From the NCBI GenBank assembly GCA_029224185.1, contig CM055205.1:1679761-1743760 (forward strand): a stretch of DNA of 64,000 nt, in the 5' to 3' direction. A program made the position numbers and the translations under genes. Under the pieces are notes generated by a model. It ran no database searches, was not told the origin of the DNA, and saw nothing but the letters and a program-made list of their open reading frames with translations. The stretch's first letter is position 1. Each line of letters opens with the position of its first letter. Positions 23,112 through 33,839 of the stretch are shown here, piece by piece. The DNA comes from Karalla daura (lineage: Eukaryota; Chordata; Actinopteri; Chaetodontiformes; Leiognathidae).

Positions 23112-26100
23112 GATTAATTTGAGATTGTTCACCTATGCAGGAAAAACATTTTGTTTGAAAGATGCTGTAGCTATAATACCAGAAAAGGCAGACATCCTGT
23201 CATTACTAACTAATCTGGGGCCTCTGTATTGATTATTGGTATTGGTATTGGTTTTAATGAATATTTTTTAATTTGTAGTTTCCTTCCACTGAATGTTCAG
23301 AATAAACATATTTTTTAGTTTCAGGCAGGATTTGCACTGCACTGAATATACCTACATTTGCATTTTACTTTTTTCATTTTTATGCCTTTTCTCCCACCAT
23401 AATGGAATCAAAATTAGGCAGAATCAGAATCAGAAGGCAAAGTTGAGATGAGATGATACCCCACTCCATACCGCCTGAATTACCCTGCCAACACCTACAG
23501 CTATATCCTCATTACATCAAACACTGCTGGATATAATCCTTTCCATTATCTCAGAAACACTTGGGATGCTGTGCCACCTATGTTGTTTTGTTTTTGTTTG
23601 TCAAAATTTTGTTTTGTTTTTGTTTGTCAAAATGCTGGCCTGAGGACATAAATTGGCAATTCGTTTTCAATGTCTTATGTTAAATGCCAAGATATTTAAC
23701 CATGAACTTTTCCTACAATAACATGTTTTAAGAAAATGATGGTAAACTACATTCCTATATCATAATGTACGCTTTTTGATTTGCTCAAGAAGTTAACTAA
23801 AACTAAAAGCTAAAACCCCAAAGATCGTGCATAGCTTTTAAAGTCGAACGCAAAAAAAGGCACTGCCTGATGAGGGCATTTGAGATATCTGGCTGATGTG
23901 CATTTCCTTTCGGAGTATGACTGCAGTAGCCTATGGCAAACTGTTGGACAAACGAGAGGAATTCGCAGTGGAATGCGCTCACAGCACTCTGGCATGAGTT
24001 TCCGTTGGCAGAGTAAAGCCATCCGAACGTCGCCTTAAATCGTTTTCTATTCTCTAATCCGAGAATGAGAGATTAGTTTGATGAAGTCTACTCCGTTTAA
24101 ATCCCAGTTGTTGTTCACAATGTGGCATATGCCAGAGATATATAGTCACCGGTATCATCTAAACGTGAGCAAATTCACACCATGACAGTCATAACTTGTG
24201 TTTCGTGACGGGAATAAAAAAAAGTGTGTAGACATCGTTGTGGAAGGGTGGAACCCAAACAATACAACGTTGTTATACCGGCATATCAATGCAACACAGG
24301 TAAGCCGTAGTAATTTATCAGAGGCTCGGTCCAAACACAGTGGAATCATTCTGGACGTGGTCATGAAAATTCAGTATGCAGCTGCTTCAATCGACAGGAT
24401 AACTGCCTTTAATATTTACCTGAACGGCGGCCAGCCGTTGACTGCTGTGGCGTGCCGTGCCAGACTCCTTTAAAACTGTGTCTGTGTTACGGACAAACAG
24501 AAATGTGGCTGATAATGAGCCAGCATTCCTGCGCAATCACACACAGAAGCTGACCATAAACGTGCCATTGATAAAACACAGAGTCACTGTCATCACCGCC
24601 TGCAGTGGATTCAGCAGCTGCTGAAACTGCACCATCGAGCCTCCACTTGATCGGCAAAATAATCCAAAGGAAAGGCATCCAGTGGCAGTTACGCATCCGG
24701 TGGTCGACGATCTTTTAATACCACATTCCCGTAGTCACTGGATATGGACAGGTTTTTTTTTCTCCTGGATCCTATTATAACTTGATCATAGTTGGAGCAG
24801 AGGCTACATTCAGATAATTTGGATAATCCCCGCGTGAGCACAATCAATATATTCAGTCCACATGATTTCGGCAGACAGGGGGCTGAAACGCAGCGCTGTC
24901 TCCAGCAGCTCCGTATTAGAGATTTTCACCGGGACAAGGATTCAGCAGAAGACTGTCAAGTGAGCAGCATCTTGTCCCTGCACTTCATAAACCAGTCTGC
25001 GTTTTTCAAAATAAAACTATGGGACAGAAAATGCCCCCTCAAACATGAGAAAACATCCCCCCAGACATGAAAAGGGTGTGTCTGTTAGTGGGCTGTGGCT
25101 GCCAGTGTCCACTCTGGAGTAAGTTTTGTCCACTCAACGGAATCCTGTGTCTTTGCAGTGAAGCCTCTAAAAACATATGGTGATATCAGGTAAAATGAGC
25201 CATCCGATTAATTGAGCCATTGAAGGTTACAGCCTTCCCAGCTCTTTTAACAGCCAATGGCTGTAAATGATTCCAGATCGTTGTGATGGACTTCATTAGA
25301 TACAATGCTGATTGTTTTGCTTAGCTAATAATAATAATAATAAAACACCCTTTTTGTTGGTGGCTGAATTATGAACCATACATTTCGGCTTAATTGAGTC
25401 ACCTTTAGAGTTGAGTTTTGACAGATATTCTGATGGTTCATGTTTTTAAAGAACATCAATATATGAATATATTAGTGTTTCATAATAATACATAATAATT
25501 ACATTTTCAAATTTCCTCTGTATTCATGTTGGTCCAGTGTGTATTTGTGTTTGACTGGTGTAGGTTGGATCATGACACACATGCATATATCCATAGAGAC
25601 ACCAAAACACACACGTACATGCACGCTCTTCAGGATGTATTTGCATACCAATTTTCATTTCCCTACAACAAAGTCCTTTCAAGGATTGGTCGAAATGAGG
25701 GAAAGGGGATGCTACTATTGCATTTCCCCCCATGGGCTATGCTCCTGGCAGATGTCAGAGCACTCTGTCCTCACCCAATTTTCATGATGATATGAGTTCT
25801 TTAAGGACATCACAAAGCCACCCGTAATACATGCCCACCATACAGACACAATTGGCAGTGCCTTTACAGTGTTCATAATATAGCTTCACCTATCTGTACA
25901 GCATGTATTACAAGTGGAATGAAGTTGATGTGGTCAATTATCTTGGATTATTACATGTAAGCAAAAAACCTGGACACTTCCTGTTACCAATGGGGAGTAC
26001 CATGAGTGAGGTGGGAAGTTAATATATCAGGCTGTTCAGGGTGGAACCCTCATCATCTCCAGTACGTTTTAAGCTGCTATGATCAAGTCTGTCAGCATGA

Positions 26101-27420
26101 TAACTGTTCAAAGTTGAACTGTTCAAAGAGCATGAAAAAATAAATAAATAAATAAATATAAAGAAACACTACAAATTCAATAGGGATCTCTTCGTTGCAT
26201 GGACCCTAATAAAAAGAAACATTCAAAATACAATAGGGTTCTCGCAGCTTCTTTGCTTGGACCCTAATGAAAATAAACACAACAGATACATTTGGGTTCA
26301 TGCAACTTTGTTGCACTTAAGTCCAAGACAGGAAAAATTAGACAATGCTCAGTATATTAAGCAGTCTTATCAGGAGACAACCACCACATTGTTACATGTC
26401 TATTCATTGTTCCACATGAGGTTAAATGTTCACAGATAGTCTTCCAGTAAACAGGTCCGGCAGGGTGGCTTAGGACCCTATTTTGGTCAGTGCGGCCCTG
26501 CTGTAAAGAATATAGTCTTGAAAACATTGCCAATTTTTCATTATATTTATCAACAGCATGTGTTATACTAAATGATATCCTTAATGCAATTGTTCATGAA
26601 TTGAATGACTGAATGAATTAATGTTATTTTTAATGTTGGCCTATTGGCTGCTCAGGTAACTCATATTACCTGAACAATGATGTGATGTGATGTTTCAGAA
26701 ATGGTCAGAGATGGACAATTACATTTCATTACAATGATTGCACACAAAAAATATTAACAGTCCTCATCAACTATGAGAGCACAATTAAATGAAATTATTT
26801 TTCTTAGTTTTGCGAGTGATTAACCAAAAGTGCCTCAATTTTGTTGATGTCACCCTACCTGTCTTTGAGTGTTCATAGTTTCCTGTGAGTTAGTTACTGT
26901 CACAATGTTCAACGGGTCCAGACTGAGCACACAGTATCATTGCTGGGGGAAGATTGTCCGTGCATGTCAGTGACTCTTTTTGGAGCAATACCTGTACGAT
27001 ATCCTCCAGAAGGGGTTACAGTGTGCTGTGGAGGGGTGTATTAAAATATTTAAAAAAGAAACAAAGGGACACGGGACAGGTGATGGCTTACCGGTCAATG
27101 GAGAAATACACAGCCTTGTGGACCAGTCATGCTCTTGCACTGGTGGGTAAGTTTTCTTATGTTAGCATGGTATTGTTAAAATATATAAGCATATATAAGA
27201 TGACATAAAAGAGAGTGAAAGACAAGAGAGACAATAGCAGTGACATTCAGTCAGCAGTCAGGAGAGGCAGGGGAGGCAGAGCCTCACGTGTCATCATGGA
27301 AAAAATAAAATATATAATAAACAAATATTTTAAATGATTATATTTATCAAATGGTTTTAACTATGAACACATTTCCCATTTGACTTGATCAATTTGACTG
27401 TTTCTTTTATTAAAAAGAAA
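23105..27420. other. 4.3 kb without a recognised gene
   Basis: Most is AT-rich and unremarkable, with a repeated GTTTTGTTTTTGTTTGTCAA at 23,583-23,631. Two parts stand out. At 23,800-25,160 the sequence is richer in GC and CpG and looks single-copy; it contains open frames on both strands (for example 24,198-24,473 plus and 24,696-24,487 minus) that match nothing I know. At 26,160-26,330 there are three diverged copies of an ATAGGG(A/T)TCTC...TGCATGGACCCTAAT-like unit, resembling the tail of a fish LINE or SINE. A GAGGCAGGGGAGGCAGAGCC motif at 27,261 may be a transposon end. Confidence 0.5.
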
Positions 27421-27429
27421 AGGTCTCAC

Positions 27430-28010
27430 AAGGACAGACCACCGTATTAACTGTGGTAGACAGATTGTCCAAGATGGTTCGGTTTATAGCTTTGCCAAAG
27501 TTGCCCACAGCCAAGGAAACGGCAGGAGACATTGTCTCAGACCGGGGGCCCCAGTGTGTCAGGGTTCTGGAGGGAGTTTTGCCGTGAACTAGGGGCTTCA
27601 GTGAGCCTAACCTCAGGTTATCACCCAGAGGCCAACGGCCAGACCGAGCGCCTGAATCAGCAGCTGGAAACCGGCCCACGGTGTTTGGTGTCCCAGAATC
27701 CCTCGACATGGAGCAAACACCTTGTCTGGGTTGAGTACGCCCATAACTCCCTGCCCACTTCAGCTACCGGATTCTCTCCTTTTAAGTGTGTCTATGGATA
27801 CGACCCCCCAGTGTTTCCTAGCCAGGAACCAGAGGCAGCAGTGCCTTCTGCCCATGCCATGATCCACCGTTGCCAACGTATGTGGGCAGCCGCCCGGCAT
27901 GTCCTTCTCCAAGGGGACAGAACCAAATGCGCAGCAGACCAAAGGAGACATCCAGCACCCAGCTATCAGCCTGGACAGAAGGTCTGGTTATCAACCAAGT
28001 TCTTGAACCT
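27430..28010 (+). pseudogene. Ty3/Gypsy integrase fragment (copy 3, part A)
   Basis: It begins VLTVVDRLSKMVRFIALPKL, PTAKETAGDIVSDRGPQ, but lacks the residues that normally sit between TAKETA and IVSDRGPQ, so there is a small internal deletion. One base is lost after DRGPQ, and the frame at 27,532-28,047 continues GFWREFCRELGASVSLTSGY, HPEANGQTERLNQQLE, WVEYAHNSLPTSATGFSPF and YQPGQKVWLSTK. These cover the second Asp (D in SDRGP) and the Glu (E in GQTERLNQ) of the integrase DDE core, then the C-terminal module. Homology stops at about 28,005, where a LINE fragment begins. Confidence 0.88.
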
Positions 28011-28840
28011 ATCCATCATCCATCCTCTCCAGGACGATGAGAACTGAGGATTGTCCTGCAGACCTAGCAGTCCTAAGAGCTTCTGTCACAGACAACAGAG
28101 CCATTTTAGTGGAGTGGCCGCTCTTAAAACCTGACTGATACAGGTCAAGGAGGGCGTTGTGTGTGAGGAAGCATGAGACCTGATTGAAGACTGCCCTTTC
28201 AATGGTTTTTGAAAGGAAAGGAAGAAGAGAAATCGGCGGATAGTTCTTGAATTGACCTGGATCTAATGAGGGTTTTTTGAGCAGAGGCACCACCTGAGCC
28301 TGTTTGAAGGAGTCAGGAAAAATTCCAGAGGCCAATGAGGAATTGATGACATGTGTGACAGCTGATATAATGGTGGGGACAATGTTTTGTATGACTGTGG
28401 GTCTGGAGACCTGACACTTCAGTCTCAGGGGGAGGGGTGAACAAGAAGAGGAGGCTCCTGAGGAGGCTGGTTGAGAGTGGGTGGTGTAGAAAACTGTTGG
28501 CTGAAAAAAGTTGCCACTTTTTCTGTGAAGAAGGAAGCAAAGGACTCAGCAGACAGATTAGTAGGCGGTGGCAGAGGTGGAGGATTGAGCAGAGACTTGA
28601 AGGTGTTTTTGGTGCTCCTGATCTTATTGTTATAAAAAGTGGATTTAACAGTGTAGATGCTGGAGGAGAAGGAGGCCAGGAGTGACTGATAAGCTTTGAG
28701 ATCGCCAGGTTCTCTGGTTTTGTGCCAATTTCTCTCTGCAGGTCTTACGGTGCTGCGTAGTTGCCGGATAGTGTCGGTTTGCCATGGTTTGGGTGGGTGG
28801 GAGTGAGCAGCTTTGGTGGACAGAGGACATAGGCTGTGGT
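28009..28840 (-). mobile_element. L2-like LINE fragment (endonuclease-RT linker and RT start), minus strand
   Basis: The minus strand starts at about 28,830 with degraded sequence that, across frames, reads ESFASFFTEKVATFF near 28,540. The clear RT part at 28,335-28,009 reads ASGIFPDSFKQAQVVPLLKK, PSLDPGQFKNYPPISLLPFL, SKTIERAVFNQV and LYQSGFKSGHSTKMALLSV. The fragment ends abruptly at 28,009, so the 3' part is missing. That is unusual for a LINE and suggests a later deletion or recombination at the Gypsy junction. Confidence 0.8.
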
Positions 28841-29479
28841 AAAATAGGAAACTAATGATAATAAAAAATGCAGTAAGACAAGATTAGATAATTCAGTGGT
28901 CAGAAGGACCTTCAGAGGCAGTTTAACACATTTTATTCTCCTTACATTTCACACTCATGCTTATTGGATAACAACATGACATATCAAATACACCATTTCA
29001 ATGCAAGTCTACTTATTTCCCTGGACCATACTAATAGTAGGCAATTGAACATTGAACAGTTTAACTAGTAGAAAAAGAGATTTGGTTAGCAAACCTGAAT
29101 TTACTCACTAAACTCTCAGTCAATATAATCATTCTGTCAGTATCCGGATCTCTGCACCTACAACCTGTTAACCTTCCCTCTGGCCAGAACCACACCCCCG
29201 CACTCACTCACCAATCACTTCAGTAGATCACCTTGTTGGATACTTATATATACTTATACTTATTCCCACCCCAGCCCTGCACTCACTGCCAGATCGTCTT
29301 CAGTACTCGCCAGACTCTCACTCTCAGATTTCCAGTTTTGCTTCACCCTGCTTGACCTGCTTTTGCACAACTGGGTATTCCAAAGCGCTTCAGCGGGGGT
29401 CAGGAGTCTGCGGGTCCATTCCTGACCAGTTGTTTACTGCTCTTCGCCCTGCAGCCACAGACTTTTGCTTCAGGGAAAT

Positions 29480-30103
29480 CCCAGGTGGCTTTTGTCATTA
29501 CCCACCTCACAGGGAGAGCTTGGGTCTGGGGAACCGGTGAGTGGGAGAGGCAATTTCCAGCCTGTAGCTCCTTTGAGTTGTTTTCTGCAGAGCTCCACAA
29601 AGTTTTGGACTACTGGGGGGCGGGGAGAGATTCCGTCAGTGGACTGCTGAGTCTCAAGCAGGGAAGCAGATTGGTGGCAGACTACTTTCAGTAGAGTTTC
29701 ACTCTAGAGCCAGCAGAATGGATTGGATTCAATCCGCTTTGTGGTCTATTATGCTGGTCTGTCTGTCTACATTTTGCATAAGATTGTTTCTCATGACATT
29801 CCTGAATTGCTGGACGTCCTGATAGAGCTTACTGTCCAGATTGATCTGCGCTTCCAGGCATGCCGACGGAGCCAACGACAGATAGCATCCCTGCTGTTCC
29901 GGAGGGGAACTGCAGATCCACCAGTCACCGCAGAGTCACCTGCGCGTCAGAGAGAGGAGCCAGAGCCCATGCAGTTGGGCCGCTTCACGCTGTCTCCAGA
30001 GGAGAAGGAGCGCCACTGCAAGGTCGGACTGTGCCTGTACCGTGGGGGTTCAAGACATTTTGCAGCTGGGTGTCCAGTAAAAGCCAGAGCTCACCAGATG
30101 TAG
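29480..30103 (+). pseudogene. Gypsy copy 3 Gag and zinc knuckle
   Basis: The frame at 29,485-29,694 gives AFVITHLTGRAWVWG, FELFSAELHKVLDYWGAGRD and SLKQGSRLVADYFQ, the conserved capsid-like core of this Gag group. The next frame (29,723-30,103) gives VQIDLRFQACRRSQRQ, EPEPMQLGRFTLSPEEKERH and then the knuckle CLYRGGSRHFAAGC. A working knuckle is C-x2-C-x4-H-x4-C; here the second Cys is replaced by Arg, so zinc binding would be lost. Confidence 0.85.
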
Positions 30104-30189
30104 AGGAGGACCTGGTGGGTCCCATTTAGACTGAGACTCCTCATAATCCAAGTCCACTTCTTCAGGGACATCTTTTCTTCCTGGAGGGA

Positions 30190-30625
30190 TCCATTACCTT
30201 GGCTGTTTTTGCAGATTCTGGAGCAAACGCTAGCCTTATCAATGAGGACTTGGTGCTTCAATTACGACTAGAGAGGGAACATCTGCCCCACTCTGTGCTG
30301 GCTCAGGCTCTGGAAGGACATGTTCTAGGCAAGGTACTAGGCTGGTTCAGCTCCAGATTTCTAGTAATCATTGGGGGACGATCCAATTCCACATCCTGCC
30401 CTCGGTTCAACAACCTCTCATCTTGGGATATCCCTGGCTTTGTCTCCACAACCCTCACCTCGACTGGACCACGGGGGCGATTTGAGAATGGTACTTGTGG
30501 TGATAGGTGCATGCGACAGAGCGCGCACCTATCACCCACGACCCACGATCCACCCTGTTCTTCCCCGAATCTGACAGGGGTCCCTGTGGAATATCATGAC
30601 TTTCATCAGGTGTTCAGCAAGTAGC
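30190..30625 (+). pseudogene. Gypsy copy 3 retropepsin region
   Basis: The open frame at 30,199-30,624 begins MAVFADSGANASLINEDLVL, which contains the aspartic protease D-S-G-A active-site motif (residues 6-9), and ends EYHDFHQVFSK, the typical linker into RT. The middle is altered, but the frame is open. This is the best preserved domain of the copy. Confidence 0.78.
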
Positions 30626-30639
30626 AGGCTACTTCGCTG

Positions 30640-31490
30640 CCCCCACATCGGTCCTATGACTGTGCCATTGACCTTCGCCAGGGTACGTCCCCTCCCAAGG
30701 GGAGGCTGTACTCATTGTCAGAGCCAGAGAGGAAAGCTATGGAGGAATATATCAATAATTCCTGGCATCTGGGATTATTCGTCCTTCCTCCTCTCCAGCC
30801 TCCAATCTCTCTGTGGAGATTGACAGCTCTGAGACCCTGCATTGACTATCACGGGTTAAATGACATTACTATAAAAAGCGGATACCCTTTGCCTCTGCTT
30901 TCATCTGCTTTTGAACTTCTCCAGGTAGTCACCATTCTTTCTAAATTGGACTTGAAGAATGCGTATCATCTAGTCCGGATTAGGGAAGGGGATGAATGGA
31001 AGACAGTGTTCAACACCCCTACTGGACACTATGAGTACCTTGTCATGCCTTTCAGGCTACCTTGACATGGAAGCTATCTGAAGCAAAAACGCGAAAGTGG
31101 CGGTTTTGTCCCCCCCCTGGGGGTCATTTCAACGTGATGAGAAACGCAGTTTTGCATTTTTCATCCTTTACACAGTGATGCAAAGGTGGAGCATTTCTAA
31201 GATTTCCACTCTGAAGGGTGTTTTCACTGTTTTGCGTTTTCAACCCCCGAAAAAAAAATATGGACATCTGCTGAAATATTTTGCATTTTTCCGCCCCAAG
31301 TGTTGTCGTGTGCCCCTCAGTCTCGCTCCTGCTGTCTTCCAGGCGTTAACTAATGATGTCCTCCGGGACATGCTAAATAAGCTTGTTTTTGTCGACTACA
31401 ACATTCTTATTTTTTCCTGCTCTTGTGAGGAACATGTTCATCATGTCCAGTCTGTCCTTCAGAGACTCCTGGAGAACTCCCTCTTTTATA
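30640..31490 (+). pseudogene. Gypsy copy 3 reverse transcriptase, interrupted
   Basis: The frame at 30,715-31,065 carries the RT fingers and palm: LRPCIDYHGLNDITIKSGYP, ILSKLDLKNAYHLVRIREGD and EWKTVFNTPTGHYEYLVMPF. After RLP the RT is cut by about 270 bp of unrelated sequence (31,063-31,335). It then resumes AVFQALTNDVLRDMLNKLVF and EEHVHHVQSVLQRLLENSL. Where the active site should read Y-L-D-D, the sequence reads V-D-Y-N, so the polymerase is inactive. Confidence 0.87.
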
Positions 31491-31495
31491 TATAT

Positions 31496-31498
<3 letters not shown>

Positions 31499-31527
<29 letters not shown>

Positions 31528-31529
31528 TG

Positions 31530-31584
<55 letters not shown>

Positions 31585-31590
31585 TTTTAA
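31499..31590. repeat. (ATGT)n, (AT)n and poly-T simple repeats
   Basis: About nine ATGT units (31,499-31,535), then an (AT)n tract to about 31,575, then about 13 T residues. The tract lies exactly where the Gypsy RT homology ends. Confidence 0.97.
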
Positions 31591-32380
31591 TAACCCACTA
31601 CTGGGTATATACATGTCGATGATAGGCCAGTAAAGACAATAGGCTCTGGGAGAGAGTGAGAGCTGTGCAATTAAAAAGACACCACACCAGCATATAAAAG
31701 TTTTCTTCTTTAGTAATGAATTGAAAAGTACAATATTTACAATAACCCAATAAAAAATGTAACTTTTAAAATAGAATAAAATAAAAGATTGTCCAAAGAT
31801 GTCCAAAGATGGCAAAAAATTGCGAAGTCCCTTAAAAGTTGTAAAAAAAGACGAAAAAGAATAGTTCTGCTCAAAAGTCCAGTTCAGTCAAGTCAGGTCA
31901 GTCATAGTCAGAAGGATGTGACATGGGCTGGCCACAGTACTACCAGATATTCCATGGTGAATGACATAAACGGGACCACACGAATGGATAGCTCGCCATC
32001 AATTGCAGTCCAGGTCGGAGTCTGGGTCCAGCTCAAAAAACTTGACCTGTGTAACCACACCTTTCGTTAAGCTACACATACAGGCCAAACGTTTCTCTAA
32101 AATATCATCAAACAGTTGCATAACATTCACTCAATCTTCTCAACTTAAGTTATGCAGACTGCATACACTTCTTTCATACTGAAGAGCATTTCATACCATT
32201 CAGTTAAGTAATTAACATCAAGTAATTAAATTGAATACTATCAAATAAACAAAATCATGAAACAAACTGAAATACACAAAATCGTGTACTGAAACTGCAG
32301 TAACTCGTTTCAACGGTGGGGCGAAACAAATAGACAAGTTGTCTTACCAAGACGACCAGCTGACGCCAACATCAGGAAAT
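31590..32380. other. No gene seen
   Basis: AT-rich DNA with short frames only. No domain or element was identified. Confidence 0.5.
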
Positions 32381-32387
32381 AAGAACA

Positions 32388-32665
32388 TGACAAGGTTAAA
32401 AAGTACCAAGGATTGAGAGAACAGCTGGAACAGATGTGGAAGGTCAATGCTACCGTGGTCCCCGTGATAATAGGAGCGCTGGGGGCAGTGCCCCCCAAAC
32501 TGGGCAAGTTGCTCCAACAGACCTCAGGAGCAACACCTGAAGCCTCAATCCAGAAGAGTGCAGTCCTAGAACAGCTAAGATACTGTGCAGAACCCTCAAG
32601 CTCCCAGGCCTCTGGTAGAGGACCCGAACTGGAGGATGATACCACCCTAAAGAGGGTGAGAAGGA
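32388..32665 (+). pseudogene. LINE reverse transcriptase C-terminal piece
   Basis: The frame reads HDKVKKYQGLREQLEQMWKV, NATVVPVIIGALGAV, PPKLGKLLQQ and IQKSAVL. The VVPVxIGALGxV block, followed by a short leucine-rich stretch and a QK(S/T)AxL segment, is a common C-terminal signature in animal non-LTR retrotransposon pol proteins (R2/Dong or L1-like in automatic annotation; I cannot settle which). Only the last ~90 residues remain. The open frame continues to 33,087 into GC-rich, glycine- and proline-rich sequence that is 3' untranslated tail, not protein. Confidence 0.65.
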
Positions 32666-32689
32666 GATTTTCCTTATATATATGGGTGT

Positions 32690-33240
32690 ATATATGGCCC
32701 GCATGGGTGGGAGGGTGGCAGGTCACCCCGTCGGGTGCGTGGCATGCCGCAGGGGGGGCAGGTGGGCTGGCCATGGTTGTGCTGGATTATGGGACCTCTC
32801 TATTTGCTGCTGGGGGCGGCGGACCTAATCTATGGGCCCACTGCCCCCCGATTCTCCGGGTTCTGGTGTCGAGCGCGGGGAGGGGCTCATGCCCCTTCAC
32901 TGTAGGGTTGGTGCTCATGACTGGGCCGGGGACACCCAACCCGGCAGCCCACCTGGTTCTGCGGGGCTGTGGGCTCCACAGTGCCCTGGCCTCCGGCCTC
33001 ACTGCTGCCTGGGACTGTGCCCGGGGCGGTCATGGCATCCACCTTTGTCGGGGTGTGACGTCGTTAATTCCTGTTCCTCCCCACTGAAGCCTAGTGACAA
33101 ACCTCTCACCGATGCAGTTCTGCATGAAGGCATGCGCACAGGTGTAACCACACACATAAGGGACCTCTCACCCACCTGCTACACACACTCACGCACCCAC
33201 GCACACACACACACAGACATAAACACATAAACGCAAACAC
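32690..33240. repeat. GC-rich LINE tail and CA-rich tract
   Basis: A GC-rich stretch (32,690-33,085) with C- and G-runs directly follows the LINE piece and is open in several frames on both strands, which reflects composition. A (CACA)n-rich segment runs to about 33,240. Confidence 0.55.
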
Positions 33241-33310
33241 AACATTGTGCTGCAATGTTATGTCTATGTTTATGTTATGTCAATGTTATGTGTATGGGTG
33301 AAACGTGCGG

Positions 33311-33385
33311 CAGACATCACCGGGAGAATCACTTTTCAAAATAAAAGGTATTTCAAAATAAGAGATCGTCCAGAATCAGATAATA
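33311..33385. repeat. 75-bp segment shared with the sacm1l foldback spacer
   Basis: CAGACATCACCGGGAGAATC here aligns with CAGACGTCACTGGGAGGATC at 61,330. The similarity continues through TTTTCAAAAT(A/G)A(A/G)AGG, TATTTCAAAATAA(G/A)AGATCG and CAGA(A/T)TCAGATAATAC (61,405). It marks an unnamed dispersed element. Confidence 0.75.
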
Positions 33386-33829
33386 CCATAGACTGTATAT
33401 AAAAGATGGACGTAGTCTTCTGGTACGGAAAATGAGGCCAACGCGGAAGTGACTTTTCTTGCAATACCACGGTGATCCGCTAGGCCTGACACGTTCTCCA
33501 ATACACACCCAGTCAATAAACATCACTTTCAATATGGCCAGGTCGGTAACCGCTGTAACAGTAGACTTGAGCCACTCCTCGAGTAATCAATAGACGTGTT
33601 TTTTGAGTCAAACCTGTATGTTTTTCGTGTTACAATACGTGTCACTACCACAGAAGCTCTGTATATAGAGTGATGAGAGTATGACGCTACTGCTGTCCTC
33701 AATCAGTCTATGTATAAAAGGTTCATTCAAAGTAAATTGCACAGATATAGACCTGCTGGTAATATGATTCCTTTTTTTGCTCAAACCTCTACCCAGACCT
33801 GTATATGTATACTGTATACCAGTCTATGG
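33386..33829. mobile_element. MITE-like element with CCATAGACTG ends
   Basis: The left end reads CCATAGACTGTATATAAAAG. The right end, read on the minus strand from 33,829, reads CCATAGACTGGTATACAGTA. The immediate flanks are ATA on the left and TATA on the right. It is about 444 bp with no coding capacity. The CATAGACTGTATATAAAAGATGG start is a motif I know from abundant fish repeats, but I cannot name the family. Confidence 0.6.
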
Positions 33830-33839
33830 TATATACCAG

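Larger units (their letters stand above)
29340..31490 (+). mobile_element. Decayed Ty3/Gypsy gag-pol (copy 3, part B)
   Basis: Plus-strand Gag, zinc knuckle, protease and reverse transcriptase in order, with frameshifts, point changes in key motifs and a 270-bp insertion in the RT. The Gag and RT belong to the same fish Gypsy lineage as the integrase piece at 27.4-28.0 kb, but here the integrase lies upstream of gag. The element therefore appears rearranged, or two tandem copies have each lost a half. It ends at about 31,490 in a microsatellite. Confidence 0.85.

Noticed and set aside
32413..33087. 224-codon ORF taken as a whole gene
   Set aside because: Only the first ~85 residues resemble LINE pol; the remainder is GC-rich tail open by composition.
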